Source: Mucidula mucida
Taxonomy: Eukaryota > Basidiomycota > Agaricomycetes > Agaricales > Physalacriaceae
Length of the DNA stretch: 17,345 nt
Direction: 5' to 3'
Assembly: GCA_015501055.1 (NCBI GenBank)
Contig: JADNYV010000722.1
Span: 1 to 17,345 of the forward strand
Below are positions 1-9,540 of this stretch, one piece after another. The position numbers and the translations under genes were made by a program. The stretch's first letter is position 1. Each line of letters opens with the position of its first letter. The notes under the pieces were generated by a model that had not been told where the DNA came from, did not search any database, and saw only the letters and a program-made list of their open reading frames with translations.

Positions 1-283
1 GCATTTTTCCATATTCGCAATCTTGTCACAGACAAACAGTTTGCCATATGAAGAGCTGTTGGAGAGCTGTCCACACTGCTCTGGGTACCTGTGATTCATG
101 ATTTTAAAGAATACATAGTAGGTTTCCTGTCCTTCTGGCAATATTGGTCGTGGTTCTCATCAACTTTAATTCAAGGATGATTTAAAGACGGCTATTGCAA
201 ATGTTCTCAATGTGTTGGTCAGCTAGAAAGGATCTCAAGCCTGGTGGGCTGATTAACCTGTTTGGCCATTCACACATAGCTAA

Positions 284-1402
284 TTTGAGTATACAGGTAC
301 AGTCAAACTTGCTCCGTTACCGTGTACAGCACCAATATGTGTCGTGCTCCACCTGATTGATACTGATGTGAAAAAGGCTCTCAACTATGGTAATTACAAT
401 GCACATGCTTTGGCGCTGTATGGCCGGTACGCCATATCCGAATCATCGGAGGAATGCCTTGTGAATTCATGGGTGTTTCTTAAATCGCCACTTGGCACGG
501 TGTGTTTCCATGATTAGGCTGCGTAAATTTGATACTGATTAAATATTGAAGGGTGGCGAGGTCATTGTTGGTCGGATTACTTGCATTCTAGCTCGCACTC
601 TTAAAGACGCAGAAAGCAATGCACCACGTCTACCAAGTGATCTTGTCTGTGTCAAGGTGTATCAGATTTCCCCAACTTGAGACCCAAAATACGGCATGCC
701 AGTTCTCACTCGGAGAAACAGCGAAGTTACGTCTGTTATGGTTTCACCCAAGGTGAGTTTTCATGCGCCATTCACGATTCCGGCTCTTACATTTTCCAGG
801 ATATCAAATTTAAGTTCAACGCCCAATACGACTGCGAGACAGCGAAATGTGAGGCTACGGGCAAACGTCCCATTATGCAAGAACGGCGCCTATCTGGCCG
901 CGTTGAAAAATTCATCATTCACGAGAATGTTGATCGCTACTTGATCAACACTCATGCATTTCACAATGCCGACTTGCTACGGGCAACCCTACCTCGTCAT
1001 TTAACAGTGCCAATACCGCTGCATGATGATCGAGCGGCCTATCACAGAGGACTAGCAAGCGACATGCAGAAGGCACACGGGGAGAAGAAGGTGGCAAAGG
1101 CGGCTAAAGCACTAGAGAAAGCCGTCGGAAATCCACCCACAGCTGCCCCAGCACCAAAGAAGAAAGCAATAATAAAGCGAAAGTGTGTAGCTGTAAGGGT
1201 GGAGGATTCTGACGGGGATGATTACCGTCCTGCTCAACATCAATAAACTGTAGCCTCCTCGTCCTCATTACCATTGACAAGACCCCAGAGAGCTGTTTGT
1301 GCATTGTGGAGGACCGAAATGGAGAAGGAATTAGATCCTGATGAGTACAATGATGATGCTCCCGGACCGGATGAGAATACAGACCTAGACAATATAGATT
1401 AG
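284..1402 (+). pseudogene. 3' part of an unnamed agaricomycete protein family, spliced, two in-frame stops
   Basis: Three exons join in one frame: about 284-499, 552-752 and 800-1402. Intron 500-551 starts GTGTGT, has ACTGAT near its end and closes with AAG; intron 753-799 starts GTGAGT and ends CCAG. Both are phase 0. The product has a segment with SSEECLVNSWVF, then GGEVIVGRITCILAR, then MPVLTRR, then a core FNAQYDC-ETAKC and INTHAFHNADLL, a Lys/Ala-rich stretch and a very acidic C-terminus ending DLDNID. I know this type of core (N-x-Q-x-D-C, a second Cys, then an Asn-Thr-x-x-x-His-Asn pattern) from many uncharacterised, often transposon-associated agaricomycete proteins; I know no domain name for it and do not assign a function. 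TGA at 678-680 and TAA at 1244-1246 break the frame and reading continues sensibly after both, so this is a pseudogene or two errors. The 5' part was not resolved: a TAA lies just upstream at 281-283 and nothing in 1-283 could be joined. Confidence 0.6.
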
Positions 1403-2050
1403 CTAAGGCGATAGCGTTGATTCAATGAGGTTTGTAGACTAACAACAAGGCTTAAATACCGATGTCGTATTTTTAGTGATGAGTCAGGTCTAGGTGTTGT
1501 AAGATAAGTCTAAGACCAAGTAAAACGAGTGGACATGTCGGGACTTAAAATAGGATTACGAGTCCGAGATGTCCGAGGTGTTGATGTCCCAATCTGGAAT
1601 GATGATCATTACACACACTCACTGTATATATTGGTACCTGTTTATTGCACACTTTTTTAAACCCATCCATTAGGTGTATACATGTGACAGATATAATTTA
1701 AGCTAGGTAGTCGGGATAGATTGAGAATGGTGGAGGACATGTGTGTGCATGTTGTGCAGGGAGATTCATTATGGCAACTACTACATGGCAGGAGGACTGC
1801 ATAGAGGGTAGCTGCCATGTTGCAGTCAGGTGATAGATGATGTCGCTGCAACAACTATTCATATGTGGTTATAATGCTGGGATCTATGCTACATCCACGT
1901 CGTCCCAGACGACCTGGAGGCAGCCTGGCCTGGACGTGAGCCACAGCAGTGACCTCTCATGGACCTTGGCTGAGCAACTCACCTGAGATTTGCATGTAGG
2001 ACATTTGGCGGTATATATATGAGGAATGGTCCCCAAACACTAGGGTTTAG
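1403..2050. other. Unassigned spacer
   Basis: Nothing coding is supported here. Short open frames on either strand resemble no family I know, and no tRNA, long repeat or terminator-like structure stands out. The stretch separates two plus-strand pseudogenes. The right edge, TTTAG at 2046-2050, could be the 3' splice site of an intron leading into the DUF6535-like exon that follows; that is a guess from position only. Confidence 0.4.
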
Positions 2051-3640
2051 CGAGTATATGGAGACAAGGCCACTTAGATTGACATTGAGATGGTTGCTAA
2101 ATGGTGCAAAGGTCTGAATATGCTTCTTGTTTTTGTGAGTTGCATCACATTATTGTTTGTCTACATACCCTGATATTCACTCAAAGGCCGCACTTTTCTC
2201 TGGTGTCGTAACAACATTTGTTATCACAACTTGCAAGTCCTTGCAATTGGCCCTTGCTTGAGTTACAAACTTCCTCATAGCAGAAGTGGTCAACATCCAG
2301 TGTTCTATGGTTCACGGAGTTGAGGCAGTCAACGTTGTATTACCTGCGGTCATATCTTTCCCACTTCAGGCCTCCGACTTCTGGGTGAACGCACTCTGGT
2401 TTATGAGTCTTAGACTCAGTTTGTCCATCACACTACTTGCTGTTTTGGCCAAGCAATTCATTAATATCTTTTTCTCACATTGATTGGCTCTTCTCGTAAT
2501 TGCTACCAAATTGGACGCTTCCGCTATAAGGCTCTCAAGAAGTGGCATGTCCCACTCATTATAGTGCTTCTTTCTGTTCTTATGCACACCGCACTGGGTC
2601 TCTTTTTTATTGGTCTTGTAATTTATCTTTACTCTTTAAGCACTGTTATGGCGGCTCACATGACAATCATTGCTTCCAGCGCTTTTGGCATTTACTCTGT
2701 TACCAGCATTCTGCCTGTGTTCTATTTGGATTGTGTGTACAAGATGCCACTCTCCATACATTTCTTTGCCATTTTTACGTTTATTTGCCAGAAATACATG
2801 AACTTCTTTCACCCACAGTGTACACAGACAGCTTTACTACCTACTTGTTTGCCCGACATTAAGCTCGAAATGGTTGAACGTCAAGCCAATGTTCTTGATG
2901 TGTTGTTGCTTGCCTGTTTTTTCAATACCACTCCAAACCTCTTAGTGCAAAGCATTATCCTTTAGGCATTCAGTGCTCTGCCGCTCCCCAGTATTCTGTT
3001 CCTTAGTTGGTCAGGACCGGAGGGTATCTCTATTATAAAAGCAATAAATGATCACTTTCAGCTTGACCAGCCTGTCAAGCAATTTGAGAGGTTTGAATGT
3101 GCCGCTCTGTGCTTCGCAAACCAAAATCCCAAGACTAAGCTTAATACTAGCTGCAAAGAATTCAGCTACTACAATTCTGTTGCTGCCATAGATCTCGTAA
3201 AAAAGAATCTTACTGGCCCGGCTCCTTACCAGACCTTGGACGCTCTTCTTTGAGGCAAGATTTTTGCCGAGTTGTTGAGCTTGGGTGCATGGTGGCTTGA
3301 AATAGACCCTAATCAACCCTTGCAACTTTGGACAGAGCTTTTGAGATGTATTGTCTCATTACACATGTGCAAACAGTCCAACTGCAACGGGAATAAGCAA
3401 CCCCTTCTCACATTCCCCATGCCGGATTCAACTACCTCACTTGTTGTCAATTATTATGAACCCTTCACAAAGGGTATTGGTTTAGGTGGTGTATTATTGA
3501 ATAACATGCTTCCATCCTTCCTTAAATGGGTGAAACAAGTTGGCTTTCCCAATGCTGTTTGCTTGCCTGAAGACAACACACACAATCTTCTGGATCATAT
3601 CTTCCTTCTTCTCTGTATGGTACAGACACCTTCTATCTAG
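2051..3640 (+). pseudogene. DUF6535-like membrane protein, pseudogene
   Basis: The N-terminal part reads GLNMLLVF, an intron at 2135-2186 (GTGAGT start, CTGAT branch-like site, AAAG end, phase 0), then AALFSGVVTTF. Next comes a hydrophobic segment with ALWFMSLRLSLSITLLA, then HVPLIIVLLSVLMHTALGLFF, VIYLYSL and SILPVFYLDC. This order of membrane segments, with the N-L-W-F-x-S-L-x-L-S-type motif and the late L-P-x-x-Y-L-D-C motif, is the pattern I know from DUF6535 proteins, multi-pass proteins of unknown function expanded in Agaricomycetes. The C-terminal half, to the stop at 3638-3640, is soluble-looking. Damage: TAG at 2075-2077, TGA at 2259-2261, a single-base shift near 2475-2483, TAG at 2963-2965 and TGA at 3251-3253. 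The frame 2480-3640 stays sensible through the last two stops. The true start was not found. Family call fairly sure; pseudogene status sure unless the sequence is error-prone. Confidence 0.7.
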
Positions 3641-3671
3641 AGGACGTCCACACTTCATAGCGTGTGGTTGG

Positions 3672-4204
3672 TGTTAGCGACTGACTATAGCCACATGACT
3701 AAACCAGGTACCACAGAGAGACTTTAGGGAAAGAAAGTGTTTGCGTTTGTAGAACTAGGCTAGGCCAGGTGTATAAACAAGATCGGAACTAAAGTATAAT
3801 AATACTACACTACTGCTCATATACTAGTAAGTCTGTGTTTGGGACTCCTTGTTCATACATGTTTCTGCTAGGGATAACTCCACACCCTTGACCCAGTGTT
3901 GTATGCTACTAGTCCGTGAAACCATTAAATACGAGTGGTAACTGCATGTAAGTAATAATACTGAAACAACCATGTGTGCTACAAATGTCGGTGGTGTGTA
4001 TCCAATAGAAAGTCCATGAGGTATTGGCATGTATGATGTCATCCATGTGTTGGGTGTGTGTCCGACATGAGTACGGCTTTGGTAATGAAAAGAAGTATGA
4101 TCGGTGACAAAACAGATGATGAAACGGTCCGTTGGTTGATAAGACAAGGCCCCCAATAAGATATGATAAGATGTGAAAATGTGAAAATATGACGATTCAT
4201 AACA
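3672..4204 (-). repeat. 3' LTR of the chromovirus
   Basis: The LTR is bounded by TGTTA at 3672-3676 and TAACA at 4200-4204, a 5-base terminal inverted repeat with the usual TG...CA ends, giving 533 bases. The inner (upstream, minus-strand) edge is fixed by the polypurine tract right next to it. The outer edge rests only on the terminal TGTTA, because the partner LTR is not in the window. The right length and position after the chromodomain support the call. No promoter or polyadenylation element inside it was assigned with confidence. Confidence 0.65.
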
Positions 4205-4207
4205 TTA

Positions 4208-4217
4208 TCCCCTCCTT
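4208..4217 (-). other. Polypurine tract (plus-strand primer site)
   Basis: On the minus strand the sequence reads AAGGAGGGGA followed by TAA and then the LTR start TGTTA. A purine run directly before the 3' LTR is where LTR retrotransposons prime second-strand DNA synthesis. It overlaps the last codon of the presumed ancestral Pol frame (TAA at 4216-4218), a very tight arrangement. Confidence 0.7.
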
Positions 4218-5740
4218 AAGGCGCAAGTTCCATTCTGCGCCAGAGTCGCTCCATAAGGGCCGCAGAGGGTAGTGTGACATCAAGGGGTTCGGTGTCAGGC
4301 AGTGGCATGGGTCGGAATAAATGTGATGGAAACTGCGACATAGGGACTTCCATTTAAGCAAGTGCAGGTGGCTTTGGCTTGTTCGGGTACTGTTAGTGAA
4401 AATCACGGATAGCTTCGTTGGCATTCTTGAGATTGCATGCCGGTTCCCATGTCTGCTTGTGTGTGCCATAACCCTTCCAGTGAACCTTGTATTGAAAACC
4501 CCCGCGGTACTTCCGGGAATTGACCACTTTTTCAACCTCCCATTCCGGTTCGGCTCCTTCCAGCACAGGTGGTGGACACGTGTCTTGGGGTTGCATCAGA
4601 AATTGCGGCTCGTGGTAAGGTGTTAACAGAGCCTCATTGAACACGGGATGAATGCTTTTCCACGTGTGAGGAATCTGGAGCTTGTAAGAGCTCGTCCCAA
4701 CTTTCTTGATCACTTTGAATGGCCCGAAACGTTTGTCATCGAGTTTCTTCATTGGTTGGTCCGTGCTGAGATTCGTCCCTTCCAGCCATACTTTGTCGCC
4801 TTCCTTGTACTCTACTGCCTCTGTCCGCTTCCTGTCATAAAACTGTTTCATGTCCTCCTTTGCCATCTTCAATGCCGACCCTACTTTGTCCCATGTTTTC
4901 CTCATGCCGTCGGCAAACTCCTGCGCAGTCTCATTTCTCGATGCTGTTTTCGGAGCGGTGCCTTTGTAGAGGTGTCTGCCCATGTCTGCGAAGAACGGAG
5001 TGACTTTGGTTGCCAAGTGTACCCGATCATTGTAAACAAATTCGGCAGAGGGTAGCCATTTGTGCCAGTTGTTCTGATGGTAGTTGACAAATAACCGTAA
5101 GAAATGTTCTATCTCTTGGTTTAACCGTTCTGTCTGTCCATTTGCCTGTGGATGATATGTTGTTGTAAAGTTTCCTTCGATGCCCAACAGCCGGTACAAC
5201 TCCTTCATAAAATGCAAGTGGTATTGCGGACCTCAATCATGTATCATCTGTCGTGGTATCCCATGTATGGGGAAAATGCGATCACGGCAGATGCGGGCCA
5301 TGCCTTCTGACGTCAGAGTGGTGTGTGTCGGTATGATGTGTAATCGCTTTGTAAAATGGTCCACAAATGTGCTGATCGCGTTGTATCCTCCCGATTCCGG
5401 CAGTTCTCTAATCATGTCCGTCCCTATTGCCTCCCATGGCTCGCTTGGCACATTAATAGGGTGGAGGGGTGCGGCCGGCTTCGTGCGATGTGACTTTGTG
5501 GCCTGGCATTTTTGACACCCTTCTACGTATTCACGGACGTCTCGGCTGATTCTGGGCCACCAATAGGTGCGTGTGATCAATTGAGGGTCTTGTATGGTCC
5601 CGAATGCCCTGCAAGCTGTGCATCATGGCATTCCAATAACTCTTTCCCGCAATTCCTTGTCCTTCGGTATGTAAATACAATCTTTCCACATAATAAGTCC
5701 ATTTTCCTTCTCTTCCCATCCTTTTTCTTTGTTTTCTAAT
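4216..5740 (-). pseudogene. Chromovirus integrase and chromodomain (3' part of pol)
   Basis: The integrase shows the catalytic triad D-D-E with the 35-residue spacing: IGTDMIRELP (about 5413), MIHD (5236-5238) and NGQTERLNQE (about 5130). Before it lie remains of the HHCC zinc domain, with HDAQLAGH in one frame and CQKCQ in another, separated by a frameshift near 5583. After it come a basic region, DKVWLEGTNL and the GPFKVIKKVG segment, then a chromodomain with EWEVEKVVNSRKYRGG and YKVHWKGYGTHKQTWEP (about 4400-4545). One frame runs from 5580 to 4393 with a single TGA at 5233-5235, which falls directly after the second catalytic Asp. In-frame TAA codons at 4393-4395 and 4354-4356 precede a stop at 4216-4218 that probably marks the original end. 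Integrase inserts the element cDNA; the chromodomain binds histone marks in related elements. Confidence 0.88.
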
Positions 5741-7240
5741 GCTTTTTGTATGTATCTGTCTTTGTTTCCTTTTCTTTATTTGATTTTGTTAAGTAATTCG
5801 TCCTCCGGTGTATCTACTGTATGTAAAGAAAATTGAATTTGTGAAATAAAAAACTCTGGCTTGAGCAAAACAACATTTTTGTTATCTTTTTTCCCCTCTT
5901 CAAGGCCTGTTATCCTTGACAAGGCATCAGCTTTTCCCATCGTCCTGCCTGGCTTATGAATCATCTGTATGTCATATTCTGCCAACTCCGTAACCCATCG
6001 TGCCTGCCTCCGGTTCAACTTCTGCGGCTTCCTGAAGTACTGAAGGTTTTGATGATTGGTGAAAACCTCCACTGTCTCCTTAGCGCCTAGGAGATATTGC
6101 CGCCAGTCGTTGATCGAGCCATCATCTCTTTGTTGTAGATCTCATAATTGTGCTCCACTTCGTTCAGCGTGCGAGACCAAAGGCTACTGGTCTCCATTTT
6201 CCGTCAACAAACTGGGAAAGAACCGCCCCGTTCACATAGTTTGAGGAGTCCGCCTCGACTCAAAACTTGCCGTCGTCGCGTGGTACAATCAGAACGGGTT
6301 CTTCCGTCATCCTCCGTTTCAACTCCTCAAACACCTTGTATTGCTCCATGCCCCAAACCCACTCGCCCTTCCCAGTCAGTGATGTCAATGGCTTTGCTAC
6401 TCCCGCAAATCCCCGGATGAAACATCGGTAGAAGTTGCAGAAGCCCAGGAATGACTGTACTTCCTTCTTCTTTGTCGGCTCCTTCCATTCCTTCACTACA
6501 GCCACTTTTGCCGGATCCATCTTCACTTCTCCTCCTCCAACAATAACTCCTAAGTAGTCTACAGTATGTGCCTCAAAACTACATTTCTCGGGTTTTAAAT
6601 ACAACTTATTTACTCATAATATTTCTAATACCCTGCGTAATATGCTATGTTCTCAACATGTTTGTAAGATAAGTATATCATCCAAGTAGACTATAACATG
6701 TCCATCGTCAATCAACTCCTTCAGAATGTGATTTATGAACGATTGAAAAGTTGCCGGCGAGTTTGTAAGTCCAAAGAACATGACTGAGGGCTCAACAGGC
6801 CTCGGTTTGTTCTAAACGCGCTTTCCACTCATCACTTCTTTGATCCGGATGTTATTGTAACCCCATCGGACATCCATCTTTATGAAACCTTGCTCCCTTC
6901 AACTTGTCGATAAGCTCTGAATCAACGACAAGGGGTATCGGTTCTTGATTGTCATGTCGTTCAACTTCCGATAATCCTGTACTGGCCAAAGGCTTCCATC
7001 TTCTTTTGACAAAGAAGAATGGTGATGCCATGGGTGAAATTGATGGCCGTATGCGTCCTGTGCGTATGTTTTCTTCCAGGAACTCATCTAACGCCTTCTG
7101 CTCGGATGGACTAAGGGGATAAACCTTGCAGTCAACCGGTTTGGAACCAGGCGTAAGTTCTATCGCATGATCCCAGGGTCTTCGCTCTGGTAACTTGTCA
7201 AAGTCCGCCTTGCTGAATACATCGGAAAATTCCTCGATGT
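5741..7240 (-). pseudogene. Chromovirus reverse transcriptase and RNase H, heavily frameshifted
   Basis: The N-terminal RT piece is in one frame from about 7240 to 7022 and carries EFSDVFSKADFDKLPERRPW, then YPLSPSEQKALDEFL and SPMASPFFFVK, typical of Ty3/gypsy RT. It is followed in other frames by DGSLWPVQDYRKLND (about 6960), [27 protein letters not shown] and the catalytic [11 protein letters not shown] (about 6665-6700). At least four frameshifts separate these blocks. A further frame at 6604-6260 holds the RT thumb, from KCSFEAHTVDYLGV to FLGFCNFYRCFIRGF. RNase H starts with VEADSSNYVNGAVLSQ after a TGA at 6260-6262, continues with NYEIYNKEMMA, and ends in the 6072-5776 frame with ARWVTELAEYD and KADALSR. 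The catalytic aspartates are visible but the enzyme cannot be translated whole. Confidence 0.85.
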
Positions 7241-7346
7241 AAGGTGCAGCAGCGGATGAAGGCTGTTGTGATCTCAGCTTTTACCGCTTTTGCGATAGTT
7301 GTCCCAGTCCATCCAAAACAACCGCTCTCCCTCTCCAGCTTCTCTT

Positions 7347-8213
7347 CTATATCTTCCCTTCATCTTCCGGTGAGTCGTACTCGGGTAGATAGCCGCAACG
7401 GTCTGGGCATCGATCAAAAGTCAATGTGGATTCCGTCCAGTTGATTGTGGGGTTGTGATATCGTAGCCAATCTAACCCCAAAAAGATACTTGTTTTGCCG
7501 AGATTGGTGACGGCCAACTCAATCTTTTCGGCGTGATCTCCAATCTTCATCCGGACCTCCACAAAGCCTTCAATTGCTCCTCCCTCGTTTAGGGTTCCAT
7601 CCGCATTGTAGACAGGAAGCTTGACCGGTAACTCCTTGATCGGGAGTCCGTTCTTCTTGACAAATTCTTTATTGACGCAAGAACCCGTTGCTCCGCTGTC
7701 AAGAAGGGCACTCGTTTCCCATTCGGAGCCTGTGTGTACGCTCTCTATGGTTACTCGAAGTTTCATGTCCTGCCCCTTTGTTCCTCGGATGTACTTCCTT
7801 GACTTTTTCAACTCCATCACAACTTCCACCGCAGCGTCCTTTGTCAACGCTCTGATCGCCATCACCTTCTCCTCCGTCGCTTCTCTCTCTCTCCGCTCCG
7901 GCATCCATGCTCTCAAAATTCCCACTGCTCTCAACACTTTGTCCTCTCTTAGCTGTTGTGCAATCCACTCGGCCGTATTTGGCTCAAATCTTTCTTTCGC
8001 AGGTTTTGTTGGTAAAGTCGTCAATGATCTTTTAGATGTTTCAGTACTCGTACTGTAAATAGATTCTGCATCTGACAACCCTTTCCCTTGATGACTGCTC
8101 CAGCAGGACTGCGTCTCCTGTGGGAGCTTCGCAAAACCCCACTCTTCGGCCAGCTTCTTCTTCTCCTCATCATTCATTTCGGTCCATAGACCCCGAATCG
8201 TCTGGGGTCTACC
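7347..8213 (-). pseudogene. Chromovirus Gag tail and aspartic protease region
   Basis: From the inversion breakpoint at about 8213 one minus-strand frame runs to a TAG at 7347-7349. It begins with the part that normally follows the Gag zinc knuckle (TIRGLWTEMNDEEKKKLAEE), then a linker with IAQQLREDK, then the retroviral-type protease with the active-site motif ALLDSGATGSCVN at about 7670-7709 and the late motif IFLGLDWLRYHNP. The Asp-Ser-Gly makes the catalytic aspartate. The protease cuts the Gag-Pol polyprotein. A frame reading upstream across 8214 into the inverted segment is accidental (see rejected items). Downstream a short shifted linker joins the RT at about 7240. Confidence 0.85.
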
Positions 8214-8220
8214 CAAGATC

Positions 8221-9303
8221 ATGCCCGGCTCCCCTTTAAACAGCATGTCCATCTTGCACAAGTACATGCCAAAGGAACGCAAGCGCCAGAATCCGTGGCA
8301 CATGGCGCTATTTGGGACGGAGCAGAGAGTTGAGTCAGACGAGGAAGAGGATATGGATGATTCCAACAATAAGGACGACCACGACAACGACGATAAGGAC
8401 AGTGATATCAATATTGACGAACCCGCCACCTCCCCCGCCGCTGCTTGCACCGCCCCTACCGCCGCCAAATCTTCTGTCGCCACCCCCGCTGCCAGCTCTG
8501 CCATCACCGCCCCCAACGCCGCTGCCGTTGGCGGTACTTCCCCCGCTTCCAGTGCTGTCACCAACCCAACTATGGATGGTTCCAATGTCTCCGCCAATCC
8601 AGCTGTCATCACTTCTGACACCGTTTCAGCTGCTGTTTTGACAGCAAACGTTGGGAAATCAGCATTAACTAATAGTGTTGGTGGAGACAGTGACGGGTCC
8701 ATTGCTTCTCTTGCTGAGATGCATGTCAAGGAGGAGCTTCGCAATGATGTTGCCGCTCTCAAGTGGGACAATGTCGATGAGTCAAACTTCTGGCCTGAGT
8801 TGAAACAGGCTTTCAAGGCATTTAGGCGAGGTTCTGCCTGGGGAACGGTCTGGATCAGCTTAATCAACTCGCTGTTGGTCTTTGAGGAGATGGCCGGCTT
8901 TGTCGATGATGGCAAAATCAAGTTAGGCACAGACCATCGTCCCTCGGTGGTTGCGGACTACTCGGATCAGAATTTCGACGAGGAGGAAGAGGAATGGATA
9001 GTCTCCTGGATGGAGTTCAAGGAGCATCTGAAGGAGCGATTTGTGGACTCCAACCTCGCGCAAGATGTGCAAGACCAGATCGAGCGGTTGCGCCAGGGGC
9101 AAGACACTGCTCAAGATTTCTTCCAGAAGTTCGAGGTTCTGCTCACTCAGGCAGGATATTCGAAGGATGATGCATATGTTGTACGACTTCTCGAGACCAA
9201 CGTCAACAAGAAGATCATTGATCAGATCTACGGCAGCCGAGACGGGTTGCCAGAGAAGTACAAGGATTGGAAGGCACAGATTATTCAGATCAATCAGTTG
9301 TGA
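8221..9303 (+). CDS. In-frame chimera: unknown-family segment fused to Ty3/gypsy Gag domain
   Basis: This 360-codon open frame is made of two parts. Residues 1 to about 246 are the middle of the unknown gene (see 11165-13796): a basic start, an acidic Asp/Glu/Asn run, an Ala/Pro/Thr-rich low-complexity stretch, and the block FWPELKQAFKAFRRGSAW. Residues from about 247 are a Gag capsid-type domain with WMEFKEHLKERFVDSNLAQD and ERLRQGQDTAQDFFQKFE, the usual retrotransposon Gag signature. The fusion joint is at 8959/8960, where identity with the second gene copy stops. The first ATG at 8221 is only the first available one after the breakpoint; in the second copy the same codon is internal. Whether the chimera is expressed is unknown. 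It ends at a TGA at 9301-9303 after which the Gag frame continues. Confidence 0.5.
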   Translation: MPGSPLNSMSILHKYMPKERKRQNPWHMALFGTEQRVESDEEEDMDDSNNKDDHDNDDKDSDINIDEPATSPAAACTAPTAAKSSVATPAASSAITAPNAAAVGGTSPASSAVTNPTMDGSNVSANPAVITSDTVSAAVLTANVGKSALTNSVGGDSDGSIASLAEMHVKEELRNDVAALKWDNVDESNFWPELKQAFKAFRRGSAWGTVWISLINSLLVFEEMAGFVDDGKIKLGTDHRPSVVADYSDQNFDEEEEEWIVSWMEFKEHLKERFVDSNLAQDVQDQIERLRQGQDTAQDFFQKFEVLLTQAGYSKDDAYVVRLLETNVNKKIIDQIYGSRDGLPEKYKDWKAQIIQINQL

Positions 9304-9540
9304 AGAAGGCGGATGGCGAGCAAGAGGCCCGGCATGCAGTCCCGGCCCCAAGCTCCGCAGGCGGCTATATCAAGAGCCAATCCTACGAACCCACCCCCGA
9401 CGCTGATCACACGACGAGATGCCACCGGCGTTACCTATGAAGGAGCCGGCAGGCCGATGGACATCGACAACGCACGTTGAAGAGGACTTTGCTTCAGCTG
9501 TGGCGAACACGGCCATGTCAGCAGGTTCTGTCCGAAGAAG
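8960..9540 (+). pseudogene. Chromovirus Gag fragment (capsid end and zinc knuckle)
   Basis: The frame opens with a run of acidic residues, EFKEHLKERFVDSN and ENV-type helices ending at WKAQIIQIN, a retrotrans_gag-like domain. It continues through a TGA at 9301-9303, a Pro/Arg-rich linker, GAGRPMDIDNA, a second TGA at 9478-9480 and a CCHC zinc knuckle CFSCGEHGHVSRFC (C-x2-C-x4-H-x4-C, 9490-9531) that would bind RNA. The N-terminal half of Gag and everything upstream are missing; the joint at 8959/8960 is to the unknown gene. It is on the strand opposite to its Pol because of the inversion. Both TGA codons could be decayed CGA arginine codons, which fits the Arg-rich surroundings. Confidence 0.8.

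Larger units (their letters stand above)
3672..8213 (-). mobile_element. Ty3/gypsy chromovirus, 5'-truncated and decayed (3' LTR to Gag-Pol junction)
   Basis: Read on the minus strand the order is end of Gag and protease, reverse transcriptase, RNase H, integrase, chromodomain, polypurine tract and 3' LTR. This is the Ty3/gypsy order (PR-RT-RH-IN), and the chromodomain places it among chromoviruses, whose chromodomain steers integration to chromatin. The nucleocapsid part of Gag is missing at the 8213 end and lies at 8960-9540 in the opposite orientation, after an inversion. No 5' LTR or primer-binding site is in the window; Gag itself is truncated at 8960. Several frameshifts and stops make the element non-autonomous. 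Decay is uneven: the RT core is badly shifted, while the integrase-chromodomain frame is nearly open. Target-site duplications cannot be tested because only one end survives. Confidence 0.9.
8214..9540. other. Inverted segment (about 1,327 bases)
   Basis: Left part 8214-8959 matches the reverse complement of 11661-12406; right part 8960-9540 is Gag, opposite in strand to its Pol. Reversing the whole segment makes the left part run directly into 9541 exactly as in the second gene copy (12406/12407). It also makes the Gag zinc-knuckle end run in frame into the 8213 end of Pol. Both joins being repaired by one operation is the evidence. Breakpoints are known to about one or two bases. A 12-base CATGCCCGGCTC at 8220-8231 and its reverse complement at 9543-9554 sit just beside the breakpoints; in the second copy these are two direct 12-mers at 12389-12400 and 12409-12420, so their inverted state is a result of the event. 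Confidence 0.85.

Noticed and set aside
1657..1854. Cys/His-containing minus-strand frame of 65 codons
   Set aside because: Spacing of the Cys and His residues fits no zinc-finger pattern and there is no supporting context.
8312..8641. Pro/Thr-rich frame with a run of eight-plus prolines (also 11979-12308 on the minus strand)
   Set aside because: A shifted frame over GCC/ACC-type codon repeats of the unknown gene; open by composition only.
7347..8930. A 527-codon minus-strand open frame
   Set aside because: Its first half (8930-8214) is the antisense of the unknown gene inside the inverted segment; only the part below 8213 is genuine (Gag tail and protease). The open reading across the breakpoint is an accident of GC-rich low complexity.
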